DNA from: Cyanobium sp. NAT70
GTDB taxonomy: Bacteria; Cyanobacteriota; Cyanobacteriia; PCC-6307; Cyanobiaceae
Assembly: GCA_002701375.1 (NCBI GenBank)
Contig: NZVB01000036.1
Coordinates: forward strand, 1 to 44,940
Length of the DNA: 44,940 nucleotides
Reading direction: 5' to 3'
Positions 1 to 11,064 of the stretch are shown here, piece after piece (the first letter of the stretch is position 1; every line of letters starts with the position of its first letter). The notes beneath the pieces were generated by a model. It saw only the letters and a program-made list of their open reading frames with translations. It was not told where the DNA came from and did no database searches. The position numbers were made by a program, and so were the translations under genes.

Positions 1-44
1 GCTTCGGCGTCCGCGTTGATGATCGAGTTGGAGACGATGCTCAT
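1..44 (-). CDS. apcA: allophycocyanin alpha subunit, 5' end only (partial)
   Basis: The reverse strand from base 44 reads MSIVSNSIINADAEA, which matches the highly conserved N terminus of allophycocyanin alpha. This is the main pigment protein of the phycobilisome core and binds phycocyanobilin. Only 14 full codons are in the window, so the chromophore cysteine cannot be seen. The gene lies downstream of apcE on the same strand, which is the usual cyanobacterial order. An intrinsic terminator between them suggests that apcA is driven mainly from its own promoter in the 410-base gap. Confidence 0.85.
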   Translation of the reverse strand, partial: MSIVSNSIINADAE

Positions 45-454
45 GCAGTTCTGCCTCGAAACAAGCGGCCGCCCGTAGGAGACCGGTATCCGGTGAATAG
101 GGGTGATCCAAAATGGATCAAGTCTCAGACTAAGGGCTGAGAGCCTTGAACTAGTCGGGCGGTCACGCAGTTGTTTACAACGTTCAACAAGGAAGGTTGC
201 GACCCCGCGGATGCGTCGTCCAGTTCTGCCGACTGTGAAGTCAGCTGAGGCATTCTGTGGCAAGACGCGCATGGTCAAGCTTGCCGGGTAACAGTTCTTC
301 ACTGCCCTGGTTGATCCTCCAGAGCGGTTGCCCTGCAATGCGTCCGGAGGATGCGGTGACGTGTATCGGCTCATAAAAAAAGGCCCTGTTGGAACAAGGC
401 TCCAACAGGGCTGGTTGATAACAACCACGCATGATTTGTACGTTTTTAGATGTA
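45..454 (-). promoter_or_regulatory. apcE-apcA intergenic region (apcA leader and promoter region)
   Basis: This 410-base gap has no convincing gene; the short ORFs listed in it lack family resemblance. It holds the terminator of apcE (375-411) and then about 330 bases before apcA. A long leader ahead of apcA is typical of a strongly and separately expressed phycobiliprotein operon. I could not fix -35 and -10 boxes by eye, so the promoter is inferred from context. Confidence 0.4.
375..411 (-). terminator. intrinsic terminator downstream of apcE
   Basis: Read on the minus strand, an 11-bp perfect stem (GCCCTGTTGGA / TCCAACAGGGC) with a 7-nt loop is followed by C and seven T residues. This is a textbook rho-independent terminator placed about 45 bases after the apcE stop codon. 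It would limit read-through from apcE into apcA, allowing the low-copy linker and the abundant allophycocyanin to be made at different levels. Confidence 0.9.
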
Positions 455-3400
455 CTAGATCGCTGAATTTGTTGGTGGATTCAGTCCTGCATTTCCTCGA
501 TAGAGCGAGGCGGTGCGGATGAGTGTCGATTGAGGTTGACCAGCTGTTGTCAACATGCCATCAACGCGTGGGACGGCATGTTGATCTGAACGTAGATCAA
601 GCATGTTGAGCACAGCTTGACCTTGACCTTCGCTGGCTCGGATACGGACGAAATCAGCGACTTCACTGGTGCTGGCAGCTCTGCCAAGCAGAGCCAGACC
701 CGCTGCAGCTGCTGCTCGCAGGGGCGCCATGCGAGAGAGTCTGTTTTGGAAAAGATCGCTCATCGCAACAGCTTCAATGAAACCGGCAAGATTGATGTCT
801 TGATTGCGAAGTCTGGATTCAGCACTCGTGAGTCGTTCATTGTCGAGTGGGACTCGATTGAGCAATTGTCGATAGGTCTGATCAACAGCATTGCTCAAGT
901 CCTGTTCGGAGAAGGGGGGCTTCAGTTCGATGGCCATTGGAAGGCCTGAGCGGCGGCGATAGCCCGAGGCGTCAGCGCTATTCAGGGCAACGCTCAAGCC
1001 TCGATTCGGGCCTTCCCCTGGCAGGGTTGGTCGAAACGCCTTTTGGAAGCCGGTCGCTGGTGACCAACTCATCGGAGAGGATTGTCCCTTTGTATCGACT
1101 GACGGGACGTAGGGATCGAGTTGAGGTGCAGTAACGGTTGAAATTGGGGCTGGGATGCTGTCTTCTCGCTCATCCCGCAGTGACGTGAAAGGCATCCGCC
1201 CTTCAGCAATCGCCAATTGCACCTGCAGCAGACGGTCACCATCTGCTGCATCACGGCGCTCAAACATGTTTCGAACAGCTGCCCGCTGGCCTTCGTTGGC
1301 TCGAATGGCCAGGAACTGAGCCACCTCCGAAGGTGTGGCCGTGCGACCGAGCAACGCCAGGCTGGCTGCTGCACCGGCTCGCAGCGGTGCCAATCGGGAG
1401 AGTTTGTTTTGGAAGAGATCGCTCAACGCGACAGCTTCAATGAAGCCGGCGAGGTTGATGTCTTGATTGCGCAGCTTGGATTCAGCGCTCGTAAGCCGTT
1501 CGTTGTCCAGTGGCACACGATTGAGCAGTTGGCGGTAAGTCTCTTCAATCGCTCTGATCAGGTTCTCTTCGCTGAATGGTGGTTTCAGCTCGATTGCTGA
1601 CGGGATTCCAATCTTGCTGGCAAAGCCAGAGATGTCTTGGCTGCGAAGGGCCCTGGTGAGACGTGCATCGGGGACTTCCGGTGACGCAGATCCCCTGAAG
1701 CCGATTTTTGCTGACCAAGTTTGCGTTTTTGGTCCTGCGGAACCACTGATGTATTGCGTTAGGTCGAGCGAGACAGATCGTGGATCAGGCTTTTTAGTGC
1801 TGAAGGGCTTCGTCCATGAGGGGCCGGACGGGGACTGAAGATTCCTTGGGGTGAGATCAGCGGATGTCTTCAGCTGATCCTTCTGCTTGGGTTCTGGCCT
1901 GGTAACAGGAGTTTCCACAGCCACAGCTTGGAGATCGATGGGCTGTTTCCAGGTCGGAGCACGGCGTGTGTTGAGATCTCCAGGGGTGATAAACCGCTCG
2001 TAAGGAACCGTGTCAGAACCGAAGCATTCTGCGTATTCAGGGCTGTCAATCAGTGCATCGACGACCCCATAAAACCCTTGTCGTGCCGCGGTGTCGAAGA
2101 GAGCATCGATCTCCCAACGGCCGAAGGTGGGACGGCCCAGCAAACGGCGATGCATCACCTCAATCGCCTTGACGATGTAAAGACCACTCCAATAGCGACG
2201 TCGGAAGGCATCAGAGCGCGCAATCGACCGCACAAAATCACGCAAGCTGATGTTGCCGTTTTCAAGGCGGGCTTCTTCGGATGTCAAACGTTCTCCGGCA
2301 TAGCCAGCGTTGCCCAACACCTGCACGTAAACAGCGTTGATCACAGCTTGAGTGCTGGATTCGGTCTGGCGAATGCTGGGTAGGCCGCTACTGCTGGGGC
2401 GAACGGTTCCCCCGGTGGAGATCTGCTGAAGCCGGACGACCCGTGGGCCAACCTTGCGAGGGCGAGAGCTGCGGAATTCAGCGCTATCAATCTGACCAGG
2501 GCTGGCCAGACCGTTGCTCACAAGTAGACGTCTGCTGTCATAGCCATAAGGAGCAGGGCGGGTTGCTACAGAGGCTGTTCCACTGGGGAAGATTGCACCG
2601 TATTGATTGCCAACAGGATCATTTCCACCACCGTAAACATGTTGATCAGCAAAGGGTTGTCGATACGACGCGTAGAGGGTGATGTATTGAGGAGAACCCT
2701 CAAATGGTGCGCTGAAATTGAACAACTTGCGATTTGACCCCCAGCCAGCACTTTCTTGTGCTTCCTCACCGAGACCACGGATGTAGGGAACGGTCTCCTC
2801 GCCAAAACATCGTGCGTATTCTCCTGAGTTACACAACACGTCGACAAGACCATTCAGACCTTGATCGCTGAGGATTGAAAAGGCCTGCCTGAACTCTTCG
2901 AGGGAGCTGATGCCCCGTCCAAGAAAGTGGCGATAAGCCAGTTCAACGACTCGGCTGTTCACAAACCGGTCATGAAACTGTTGGCGATATTCCTTACTAC
3001 GTCCCAAGGCGCGGATGAATTCGCGCATCGAAATCTGTCCCTTCGCGACCTGGCTGGCTTGGGAGGGGCATGGAATTTGGGAATATCCCTTCGCGATATC
3101 ACGTTCAAACACCTGGCGGTAGGCGGCTCGAATCACTTCTGCTTTTTCAGCACCGGAGAGGCCAGGACGCATGTCAAACCGCTGTGCCCCCTCCGAGGCA
3201 AGGGCATAGATAGCGGGCAGCTGAAGCCCTTGTTGCACACTGCTCCCTTGTCGCTGTCGGGTGCTTGGAGTGGCGATAGCCAACTCTTGCAGGAGCACGT
3301 TGAAACAATCAATCGCCAGCTGGCGTGATTCGGGTCTGTCGGCCAGCAGTTCTGCCGTTGCGGCGCGCATCTCCTGAAGCGCCACATTGGTCGCGGCAAG

Positions 3401-4018
3401 AGAGCAATTCTTCAGGAGTAAATCGCGAAGTCCGCGTGTATTGACGGCCAAAATGCTGGGGTCGCCCGCGACGAGGGCATAACCCACGTAGCGCAAGAAC
3501 CAACCCATATCGCGCACAGATTTGCGCATGAAGGCCGGACCATATTTCGCCACGCTAATTGCTGTAAATCCCGTGGGGATCACGACTCTTACGTCAGCAT
3601 CACCACCACCGACATCAAATAATCTGGTGAGGAAGTTGCCGCGTTTGCTCGCACCGCTGGCGCCGGTGAAGGTGCGGGTCGATGCTTCGAAGGCTGCCTG
3701 ATCAGAGGCCAGGGGGATCCCTTCCTTCGAGGTTGGGACTTCTCCTGTACTGAGCGGTGTTTCCAGGAAGGACAACGGAGTGCCTCCCACAAAAATGCGG
3801 TTGGCCGCGCGAGCCACGATCGCTTCCGCATTGGCCGCGATGATCTTTGAGGCTTCAAGCCTGTCTTGACCGCTGCGAAAGAAGGTGACGAGTGTGTCCA
3901 GCTCACCGCCATCAGGGAAACGATCCTGCTGCTCGGCCTGACGAACGCTTGAGAGCGGCAGGGTGTCGTACAGCTGGGGCGACACCCGCGGGCTGCCACT
4001 GCTGGCGGTCACTGTCAT
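455..4018 (-). CDS. apcE: phycobilisome core-membrane linker polypeptide (LCM, ApcE)
   Basis: ApcE scaffolds the phycobilisome core, attaches it to the thylakoid and acts as a terminal energy emitter. I prefer the ATG at 4018 (MTVTASSGSPRV, the usual LCM start) over the upstream GTG at 4105, giving 1187 residues. An N-terminal phycobiliprotein-like domain spans about residues 20-270, with the expected bilin cysteine at about 205 in NCSLAATN. Linker repeats follow at about 290-415, 555-675, 815-925 and 1035-1145, separated by Ser/Pro-rich spacers. Repeats 3 and 4 are nearly identical over a block with PPFSE...YRQLLNRVPLDNERLTSAES, and both lack the SxEYxxCFGxxxVPY ending of repeats 1 and 2. 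The gene is divergent from the methyltransferase gene. Confidence 0.97.
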   Translation of the reverse strand: MTVTASSGSPRVSPQLYDTLPLSSVRQAEQQDRFPDGGELDTLVTFFRSGQDRLEASKIIAANAEAIVARAANRIFVGGTPLSFLETPLSTGEVPTSKEGIPLASDQAAFEASTRTFTGASGASKRGNFLTRLFDVGGGDADVRVVIPTGFTAISVAKYGPAFMRKSVRDMGWFLRYVGYALVAGDPSILAVNTRGLRDLLLKNCSLAATNVALQEMRAATAELLADRPESRQLAIDCFNVLLQELAIATPSTRQRQGSSVQQGLQLPAIYALASEGAQRFDMRPGLSGAEKAEVIRAAYRQVFERDIAKGYSQIPCPSQASQVAKGQISMREFIRALGRSKEYRQQFHDRFVNSRVVELAYRHFLGRGISSLEEFRQAFSILSDQGLNGLVDVLCNSGEYARCFGEETVPYIRGLGEEAQESAGWGSNRKLFNFSAPFEGSPQYITLYASYRQPFADQHVYGGGNDPVGNQYGAIFPSGTASVATRPAPYGYDSRRLLVSNGLASPGQIDSAEFRSSRPRKVGPRVVRLQQISTGGTVRPSSSGLPSIRQTESSTQAVINAVYVQVLGNAGYAGERLTSEEARLENGNISLRDFVRSIARSDAFRRRYWSGLYIVKAIEVMHRRLLGRPTFGRWEIDALFDTAARQGFYGVVDALIDSPEYAECFGSDTVPYERFITPGDLNTRRAPTWKQPIDLQAVAVETPVTRPEPKQKDQLKTSADLTPRNLQSPSGPSWTKPFSTKKPDPRSVSLDLTQYISGSAGPKTQTWSAKIGFRGSASPEVPDARLTRALRSQDISGFASKIGIPSAIELKPPFSEENLIRAIEETYRQLLNRVPLDNERLTSAESKLRNQDINLAGFIEAVALSDLFQNKLSRLAPLRAGAAASLALLGRTATPSEVAQFLAIRANEGQRAAVRNMFERRDAADGDRLLQVQLAIAEGRMPFTSLRDEREDSIPAPISTVTAPQLDPYVPSVDTKGQSSPMSWSPATGFQKAFRPTLPGEGPNRGLSVALNSADASGYRRRSGLPMAIELKPPFSEQDLSNAVDQTYRQLLNRVPLDNERLTSAESRLRNQDINLAGFIEAVAMSDLFQNRLSRMAPLRAAAAAGLALLGRAASTSEVADFVRIRASEGQGQAVLNMLDLRSDQHAVPRVDGMLTTAGQPQSTLIRTASLYRGNAGLNPPTNSAI
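590..1605 (-). repeat. tandem duplication encoding ApcE linker repeats 3 and 4
   Basis: Two blocks of about 350 bases, roughly 1256-1605 and 590-943, encode near-identical protein segments with a period of about 222 codons. The similarity is visible at DNA level, for example the shared string ttgatgtcttgattgcg at about 797 and 1461. The spacer between the copies also keeps short matches before the AIELKPPFSE motif, suggesting that a unit of linker plus spacer was duplicated. Boundaries are approximate. Confidence 0.75.
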
Positions 4019-4162
4019 CGACGGAAGCAAGCCGGATCGCGTCACGTTACGGCTGGCTGGCTTGTCGCTAGGAAGGCCATGAACAAATGTTTGCAGGCCT
4101 TGCACTGGATTCGTTGCCAGGAGACCCCAGCGTGAAAAGCTCGGAGCAGCAGGATCAATCGG

Positions 4163-5332
4163 ATGGCAGCGATGCAGCCAAGTGATGCCGCTACTCCGGT
4201 GGTGAGTGCGTTTTACGACTGTTTCCCCTTCCCTGGGGATCCCTTACAAGACGGGCCTCCACCTGGATATAACTGGCGTTGGTGCCATCGCAGCGTGATG
4301 GCTGCAGTGCATGGCGTCTTGCTGCAGGGGATGGATGCCCCTCGGATTTTGGATGCCGGTTGTGGAACTGGCGTCAGCACGGATTACCTGTGTCATCTCA
4401 ATCCAGATGCCGAGGTGCTGGCGGTTGATATCAGTGAGGGTGCACTGGATGTTGCCAAGGAGCGTCTGAAGCGTTCAGGTGCTGAAACGTGCGTACGCGG
4501 TTTGCGTCAGGAGCAACGAAGCCTGTTGGACCTGGCAGGCGAGGGGCCGTTTGATTACATCAATTCAGTTGGAGTCCTCCATCATTTGGATCAACCGATG
4601 GCTGGCCTTGAGGCTTTGGCCGGCCTGTTAGCGCCCTGCGGTCTGCTTCACCTCTTCTTATATGCCGATGCAGGGCGTTGGGAGATTCATCGCACTCAGC
4701 AGGCTCTCAATCTCTTAGGAGTGGGGACTGGTTTGGAAGGCCTGCGATTGGGTCGTCAGTTGTTCGAGACCCTTCCGGCGGAGAATCGCTTGCGTCGACA
4801 GCACGAACAACGTTGGGCTGTTGATTGTGCTGCAGATGCCAATTTTGCGGATATGTATCTCCACCCTCAGGAGACCAGTTTCAATTTGGGCCGCCTGTTC
4901 TCATTCATCGAGCACGGAGGCCTTCATTTTGCCGGGTTCTCCAATCCTGAGGTCTGGAATCCATCTCGGTTGCTTCACGGTGAACTGTTAGCGCGAGCAA
5001 AAGCATTACCTCCTCAACAGCAATGGGCTCTGATCGAGCAGCTTGATCCTGAGATCAGTCATTTCGAGTTTTTTCTCTCTGCCGCTCCAATCCAGCCACA
5101 GGTTTGGGGCGATGCGGCGCTCCAAGCTGCTACGGCAGTTCGTCAGCCTTGCCTCTGGGGGGAACCAGATCCGATTCTTGGCCTGAACATGGAGCCACTT
5201 CAGCTCACTTCAGAGGCGAAGAAACTCCTGCGTGCGTTGCCTGATCAGCCGGAAACTCCCCTTGGAGAACTGGCTGAACCAGATTTGATTCGGGATCTTG
5301 TTGACCGACAGCTCATCTTGCTGCGGGCTTGA
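4163..5332 (+). CDS. class I SAM-dependent methyltransferase, substrate unknown
   Basis: This 389-residue protein has a Rossmann-type SAM-binding motif I, ILDAGCGTG, at about residues 62-70. It is followed by an acidic strand end (VLAVDIS) and a motif IV-like segment (FDYINSVGVLHHL), which is the classical layout of small-molecule methyltransferases. The C-terminal half has no motif I recognise. A start at the fourth codon (MQPSD) is also possible. It is divergent from apcE and lies 13 bases before the likely atpI start, so it may be cotranscribed with the ATP synthase operon. The substrate cannot be told from sequence. Confidence 0.8.
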   Translation: MAAMQPSDAATPVVSAFYDCFPFPGDPLQDGPPPGYNWRWCHRSVMAAVHGVLLQGMDAPRILDAGCGTGVSTDYLCHLNPDAEVLAVDISEGALDVAKERLKRSGAETCVRGLRQEQRSLLDLAGEGPFDYINSVGVLHHLDQPMAGLEALAGLLAPCGLLHLFLYADAGRWEIHRTQQALNLLGVGTGLEGLRLGRQLFETLPAENRLRRQHEQRWAVDCAADANFADMYLHPQETSFNLGRLFSFIEHGGLHFAGFSNPEVWNPSRLLHGELLARAKALPPQQQWALIEQLDPEISHFEFFLSAAPIQPQVWGDAALQAATAVRQPCLWGEPDPILGLNMEPLQLTSEAKKLLRALPDQPETPLGELAEPDLIRDLVDRQLILLRA

Positions 5333-5345
5333 TCCTGAAGAACGC

Positions 5346-5720
5346 GTGATAGATTCCGCGCGCCATTTCAGGCGGCGTTTGGAGGATTTCTACAGACTTC
5401 AGCGCAGTCTGCTGCTTTCCACCGTCTTGGTGTCTGTGATCACGGTTTCGATCGTGGCCATCACCATCAATTTGTCGGTGGCGTGCAGTGTGTTAGTGGG
5501 TGCAAGCGCCGGACTTTTGTACGTGCGACTCCTTGCCCGCAGCGTGGCCAGGCTCAGTGAACAGTCCCGTGGGCTGGGGCGATTTCAATTGGTGGTTCCA
5601 ACACTGCTTGTTGTTGGCGCTGCCAAATTTCCCCAGCTTGATCTGTTGCCTGCTTTCTTGGGATTTCTTCTCTACAAGCCCGCCTTGATTCTTCAGCAGG
5701 TTTATGACCGCTGGAGCTGA
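5346..5720 (+). CDS. atpI: ATP synthase protein I (AtpI-like assembly factor)
   Basis: This is a small protein at the head of the ATP synthase operon, with hydrophobic segments at about residues 25-45, 50-65 and 80-110. AtpI-type proteins assist assembly of the c ring or ion uptake, but are not part of the finished enzyme. I chose the GTG at 5346 (124 aa, MIDSARHF) because a GAAG sequence precedes it and it avoids overlap with the methyltransferase. The track start is a TTG at 5298 that overlaps that gene by 35 bases. Identification rests on position plus membrane pattern; sequence conservation in this family is weak. Confidence 0.8.
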   Translation: MIDSARHFRRRLEDFYRLQRSLLLSTVLVSVITVSIVAITINLSVACSVLVGASAGLLYVRLLARSVARLSEQSRGLGRFQLVVPTLLVVGAAKFPQLDLLPAFLGFLLYKPALILQQVYDRWS

Positions 5721-5738
5721 GCACTTTTCTTTGCACCC

Positions 5739-6464
5739 ATGGCTTTACTGCCCCCAACACTGCCACTTGCCCAACTCGAGGTTGGTCGTCATCTGTATTG
5801 GCAGATAGGTGGCATCCACTTGCACGGCCAGGTTTTCTTGAGCTCGTGGATTTTGATTGGAGTTCTGATGGCATTTGTAGTCCTTGGAACGCGTGGTATG
5901 CAACGCGATCCAATTGGACTCCAAAACCTTTTAGAGCTTTCATGGGGCTTTCTTCGTGATATTGCCCGTGACAATATTGGCGAAAAGCATTACAGAGATT
6001 GGCTCCCATTCGTGGGAACCTTGTTTCTGTTCATCTTCTTCAGTAATTGGGGTGGTGCACTAATCCCCTGGAAAGTTTTCGAGCTTCCTGATGGAGAGCT
6101 AGGGGCTCCTACAGTGGATATCAACACAACTGTCGCGATGGCATTGTTGGTTTCCTTGGCATATTTCTATGCCGGATTAAGTCGCAAAGGCCTTCGGTTC
6201 TTTGAACTTTATGTGGAGCCAACACCAATTATGCTCCCATTTAAGATTATTGAGGAATTCACCAAGCCCCTGTCCCTTTCTTTCCGTTTGTTCGGAAACA
6301 TTCTGGCGGACGAGCTAGCAGTTGCTGTGCTTGTCTACCTAGTGCCTCTTTTTATACCTCTTCCTGTCATGCTTTTAGGTTTGTTTACCAGTGCTATTCA
6401 GGCGATGATTTTTGCAACTCTTGCAGCCTTCTACATCGGTGAGGGCCTCCACGAGTTCCATTAA
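5739..6464 (+). CDS. atpB: ATP synthase F0 subunit a
   Basis: Subunit a forms the proton half-channels against the rotating c ring in the thylakoid membrane. The 241-residue protein has about five hydrophobic segments. It contains the signature [14 protein letters not shown], with the essential stator arginine at residue 183, and ends with a conserved helix ([19 protein letters not shown]). Length is normal for cyanobacteria. It starts 18 bases after atpI. Unlike the rest of the operon, it is followed by a 166-base gap with a hairpin before the c subunit gene. Confidence 0.97.
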   Translation: MALLPPTLPLAQLEVGRHLYWQIGGIHLHGQVFLSSWILIGVLMAFVVLGTRGMQRDPIGLQNLLELSWGFLRDIARDNIGEKHYRDWLPFVGTLFLFIFFSNWGGALIPWKVFELPDGELGAPTVDINTTVAMALLVSLAYFYAGLSRKGLRFFELYVEPTPIMLPFKIIEEFTKPLSLSFRLFGNILADELAVAVLVYLVPLFIPLPVMLLGLFTSAIQAMIFATLAAFYIGEGLHEFH

Positions 6465-6468
6465 ATAG

Positions 6469-6879
<411 letters not shown>

Positions 6880-6951
6880 ATATCACAAGGGGATGGCTTG
6901 ACTTCCATCCCTTGATTTTCACCATCTCGCTTCTTTTTACCGCATCCTTCC

Positions 6952-7419
6952 ATGACCTGGCTTCTCTTTGCTGAAGCAGGTGTTCCGGAGGGGGGTCTCT
7001 TTGACCTCGATGCCACTTTGCCCTTGATGGCAGTACAAGTGGTTCTCCTCACCTACATCCTCAATTCCCTCTTCTTTCGTCCGGTCAGCAAGGTCGTAGA
7101 AGATCGAGAGGGGTATATCTCAACAAGCCGCGCTGATGCCAAGCAGAAGCTGGCTCAAGTCGAGAAGCTTGAAGCCGACCTGTCGGAACAATTGAAGGGT
7201 GCACGGCAGGCTGCGCAGTCCGTCATTGTCGCTGCTGAAAAAGAAGTAGACAATCTCTATCGCGAGGCGCTGGCCCAAGCGGAAGCTGAAGCCAATCGCA
7301 CCAAAGAGGAGAGTCGACGAGCGATTGACGCTGAGAGCGAATCCGCGCGGACAAAGCTTCAGGGACAAGTCGATCAGCTCAGCAACAAGATTATTGACCG
7401 TCTGCTGTCTGCCAGATGA
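6952..7419 (+). CDS. atpG: ATP synthase F0 subunit b' (second stator stalk subunit)
   Basis: This 155-residue protein has one N-terminal membrane segment (about residues 22-40, [18 protein letters not shown]). A long charged helical region rich in Ala, Glu, Lys and Gln fills the rest. Photosynthetic bacteria use a b/b' heterodimer as the peripheral stalk joining F0 to F1. It lies directly upstream of the b subunit and overlaps it by four bases (ATGA), which suggests translational coupling that supports 1:1 synthesis. The symbol follows cyanobacterial usage for b'. Confidence 0.95.
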   Translation: MTWLLFAEAGVPEGGLFDLDATLPLMAVQVVLLTYILNSLFFRPVSKVVEDREGYISTSRADAKQKLAQVEKLEADLSEQLKGARQAAQSVIVAAEKEVDNLYREALAQAEAEANRTKEESRRAIDAESESARTKLQGQVDQLSNKIIDRLLSAR

Positions 7420-7898
7420 CACTTAATTTCAACATCTTTGAGACCAACCTGATCAACCTGGCCATTGTTATTGCGGTCTTGGTCTGGTTCTTGAAAGGTT
7501 TCCTTGGCGGCATTCTTGAGCGCCGTCGCACTGAGATTCTGCAGGACTTGCAGGATGCTGAGTCCCGCCTCAAAACAGCTACTGAGGAGCTCGGCAAGGC
7601 TCAAGCTGAACTGGCTGCTGCTCAGCAGAAAGCTGAACGGATTCGTCTGGATGGCGAAGCTCGTGCTGCCTCGATTCGGCAGGAGGGTGAGAAGCGCACC
7701 ATCTCTGTGATGGCTTCCATCAAAGAAGGTGCAGCCGCTGATGCTGGTGCTGAGGCGTTCAGAATGAAAGAAGCTCTGCGGCGTGAAGCCGCGCTTGAAG
7801 CGATTAATAAGGTGTTGAACGATCTTCCAGGACGTCTCGATGACCAGGCTCAGGCTCGGCTCATTGATGCATCTATCGCCAACCTGAGGGACGCCTGA
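7416..7898 (+). CDS. atpF: ATP synthase F0 subunit b
   Basis: This 160-residue stalk subunit has a single N-terminal membrane helix ([21 protein letters not shown]). A heptad-like, Ala/Glu/Arg-rich coiled coil then extends to the C terminus. It pairs with b' to hold the alpha/beta hexamer against rotation. Its start overlaps the stop of b', and its stop overlaps the delta start (TGATG), so three genes are translationally linked. Length and layout are typical. Confidence 0.95.
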   Translation: MTLNFNIFETNLINLAIVIAVLVWFLKGFLGGILERRRTEILQDLQDAESRLKTATEELGKAQAELAAAQQKAERIRLDGEARAASIRQEGEKRTISVMASIKEGAAADAGAEAFRMKEALRREAALEAINKVLNDLPGRLDDQAQARLIDASIANLRDA

Positions 7899-8446
7899 TG
7901 CCTCTTCTCAATTCCTTGGCAACTCCTTACGCCGAAGCGCTTTTGCAGGTCACCGAGGCCCGCAATGAGTCCGGAGTCGCTGCCAGTCAATGCAAAGACC
8001 TTCTGGACGTCTGGAATCAATCCTCTGATTTCAGAGATGCCATGATCTCGCCTGTCTTGGAGCCCGCAGCCAAGAAGCAGGCCATCGAAAGTCTTCTTGG
8101 TGATCAGATCACACCATCTGTGATGAATCTGCTCAAGGTCCTTGCTGATCGTCAGCGTCTGCAGGCTTTTGATGCAGTGATGCTGCGCTTTCTCGAACTG
8201 TATCGGGAGCAGCAGGGCATTACTTTGGCGCACGTCCGTTCGGCTCAGCCGCTCTCTGAACAGCAGCAGGCTGCTCTTTCAAGCAAGGTGCAGGCCATGG
8301 CCGGCACCGACAAGGTCGATATCGACCTCAGTGTTGATCCAGGTCTCATCGGCGGGTTCGTCGTGAGTCTCGGATCCCAGGTGATTGACGCCAGCCTGTC
8401 AGGCCAGGTCCGTCGCCTTGGTTTGGCCCTCGCCAAGGCGAGCTGA
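7898..8446 (+). CDS. atpH: ATP synthase F1 subunit delta
   Basis: Delta (OSCP homologue) sits on top of F1 and binds the b/b' stalk. The protein has 182 residues with the family opening LATPYAEALLQV. The C-terminal motif DPGLIGGFVVSLGSQVIDASLSGQ is the delta signature. It overlaps the b gene by one base and is followed by a 60-base gap before the alpha subunit. The symbol varies between naming schemes (atpH or atpD in cyanobacteria). Confidence 0.95.
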   Translation: MPLLNSLATPYAEALLQVTEARNESGVAASQCKDLLDVWNQSSDFRDAMISPVLEPAAKKQAIESLLGDQITPSVMNLLKVLADRQRLQAFDAVMLRFLELYREQQGITLAHVRSAQPLSEQQQAALSSKVQAMAGTDKVDIDLSVDPGLIGGFVVSLGSQVIDASLSGQVRRLGLALAKAS

Positions 8447-10027
<1,581 letters not shown>

Positions 10028-10039
10028 GGGGCAGTCGAC

Positions 10040-10990
10040 ATGGCAAATCTCAAGGAGATCCGGGATCGGATCAAATCCGTTAAGAACACCCGCAAGATCA
10101 CCGAAGCCATGCGACTTGTCGCCGCTGCCAAGGTGCGTCGTGCTCAGGAGCAGGTGTTGCGTAGCCGACCATTTGCGGATCGTCTTGCACGCGTGCTCGA
10201 AAACCTTCAATCGCGAATGCGTTTTGAGAGTGCCGGAGCACCATTGATGGAACAACGCCCTGTTGAAACCATCACCCTGGTTGCCGTCACTGGCGATCGT
10301 GGTCTATGTGGTGGTTACAACTCCAATATCATTAAACGCACGGAACAGCGTTTTGCCGAGCTTCAAGGCAAGGGCTATCAGGTGAAGCTGGTTGCGATTG
10401 GTCGTAAGGCGATTAGTTACTTCAACAATCGCAATTACCCCATGCAGGCCACATTCTCTGGCCTAGAGCAAGTGCCAACCGCCGATGAAGCCAACACAAT
10501 CGCAACAGATTTGTTGGCTGAATTTATTGCACAGGGGACTGATCGCGTTGAAATGATCTTCACCAAGTTCATCAACTTGGTCAGTTGCAATCCGGTTGTG
10601 CAGACTCTGTTGCCTTTGGATCCTCAGGATATTGCTGATCCTGAGGATGAGATTTTCCGTCTCACCACCAAGGATGGCCTTTTGACGGTAGAACCCTCTG
10701 GAGGGCCTGCAAATACTGAGCCTAAGATTCCTTCAGACATTGTGTTTGAACAGAGTCCTGAGCAGTTACTGAATGCATTGCTGCCCCTTTATCTGCAAAA
10801 CCAGCTGCTCCGTTCTCTTCAGGAGGCCGCGGCATCTGAGTTGGCAAGTCGGATGACAGCAATGAATAATGCCAGCGATAACGCTAAGGCTTTGGCTAAA
10901 ACACTCACTCTCGATTACAACAAGGCTCGCCAAGCTGCAATTACTCAGGAAATCCTGGAAGTTGTTGGTGGTGCTGCGGCGATGGGGTGA
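10040..10990 (+). CDS. atpC: ATP synthase F1 subunit gamma
   Basis: Gamma is the central rotor shaft. The 316-residue protein begins [24 protein letters not shown] and ends with a helix ([25 protein letters not shown]), the two coiled-coil parts of the shaft. The middle carries the extra region found in cyanobacterial and chloroplast gamma (about residues 195-235). No cysteine pair is visible there, as in other cyanobacteria and unlike plants, so thiol control is not expected. It is the last gene of the operon. The symbol atpC here means gamma; some schemes use atpG. Confidence 0.97.
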   Translation: MANLKEIRDRIKSVKNTRKITEAMRLVAAAKVRRAQEQVLRSRPFADRLARVLENLQSRMRFESAGAPLMEQRPVETITLVAVTGDRGLCGGYNSNIIKRTEQRFAELQGKGYQVKLVAIGRKAISYFNNRNYPMQATFSGLEQVPTADEANTIATDLLAEFIAQGTDRVEMIFTKFINLVSCNPVVQTLLPLDPQDIADPEDEIFRLTTKDGLLTVEPSGGPANTEPKIPSDIVFEQSPEQLLNALLPLYLQNQLLRSLQEAAASELASRMTAMNNASDNAKALAKTLTLDYNKARQAAITQEILEVVGGAAAMG

Positions 10991-11017
10991 TGTCCCTTTG
11001 TTCAGAGTATTGATAGC

Positions 11018-11045
11018 GCCGGCCCTAAGCAGGGCCGGCTTTTTA
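11018..11045 (+). terminator. intrinsic terminator of the ATP synthase operon
   Basis: A 9-bp GC-rich stem (GCCGGCCCT / AGGGCCGGC) with a four-base loop is followed by TTTTT. It lies about 28 bases after the gamma stop codon. The convergent RTX-like gene ends 20 bases further on. It closes the large plus-strand operon. Confidence 0.95.
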
Positions 11046-11064
11046 TTGCTCAATGCTCGTCTGT

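Noticed and set aside
617-2682. Several plus-strand ORFs of 60-150 aa opposite apcE
   Set aside because: They are antisense shadows of a clear GC-rich gene, have no family-like motifs, and similar peptides recur only because the underlying linker repeats recur.
3133-3999. Minus-strand ORFs of 64-136 aa inside apcE in other frames
   Set aside because: They lie in alternative frames of the same gene with Arg/Pro/Ser-rich composition typical of out-of-frame translation.
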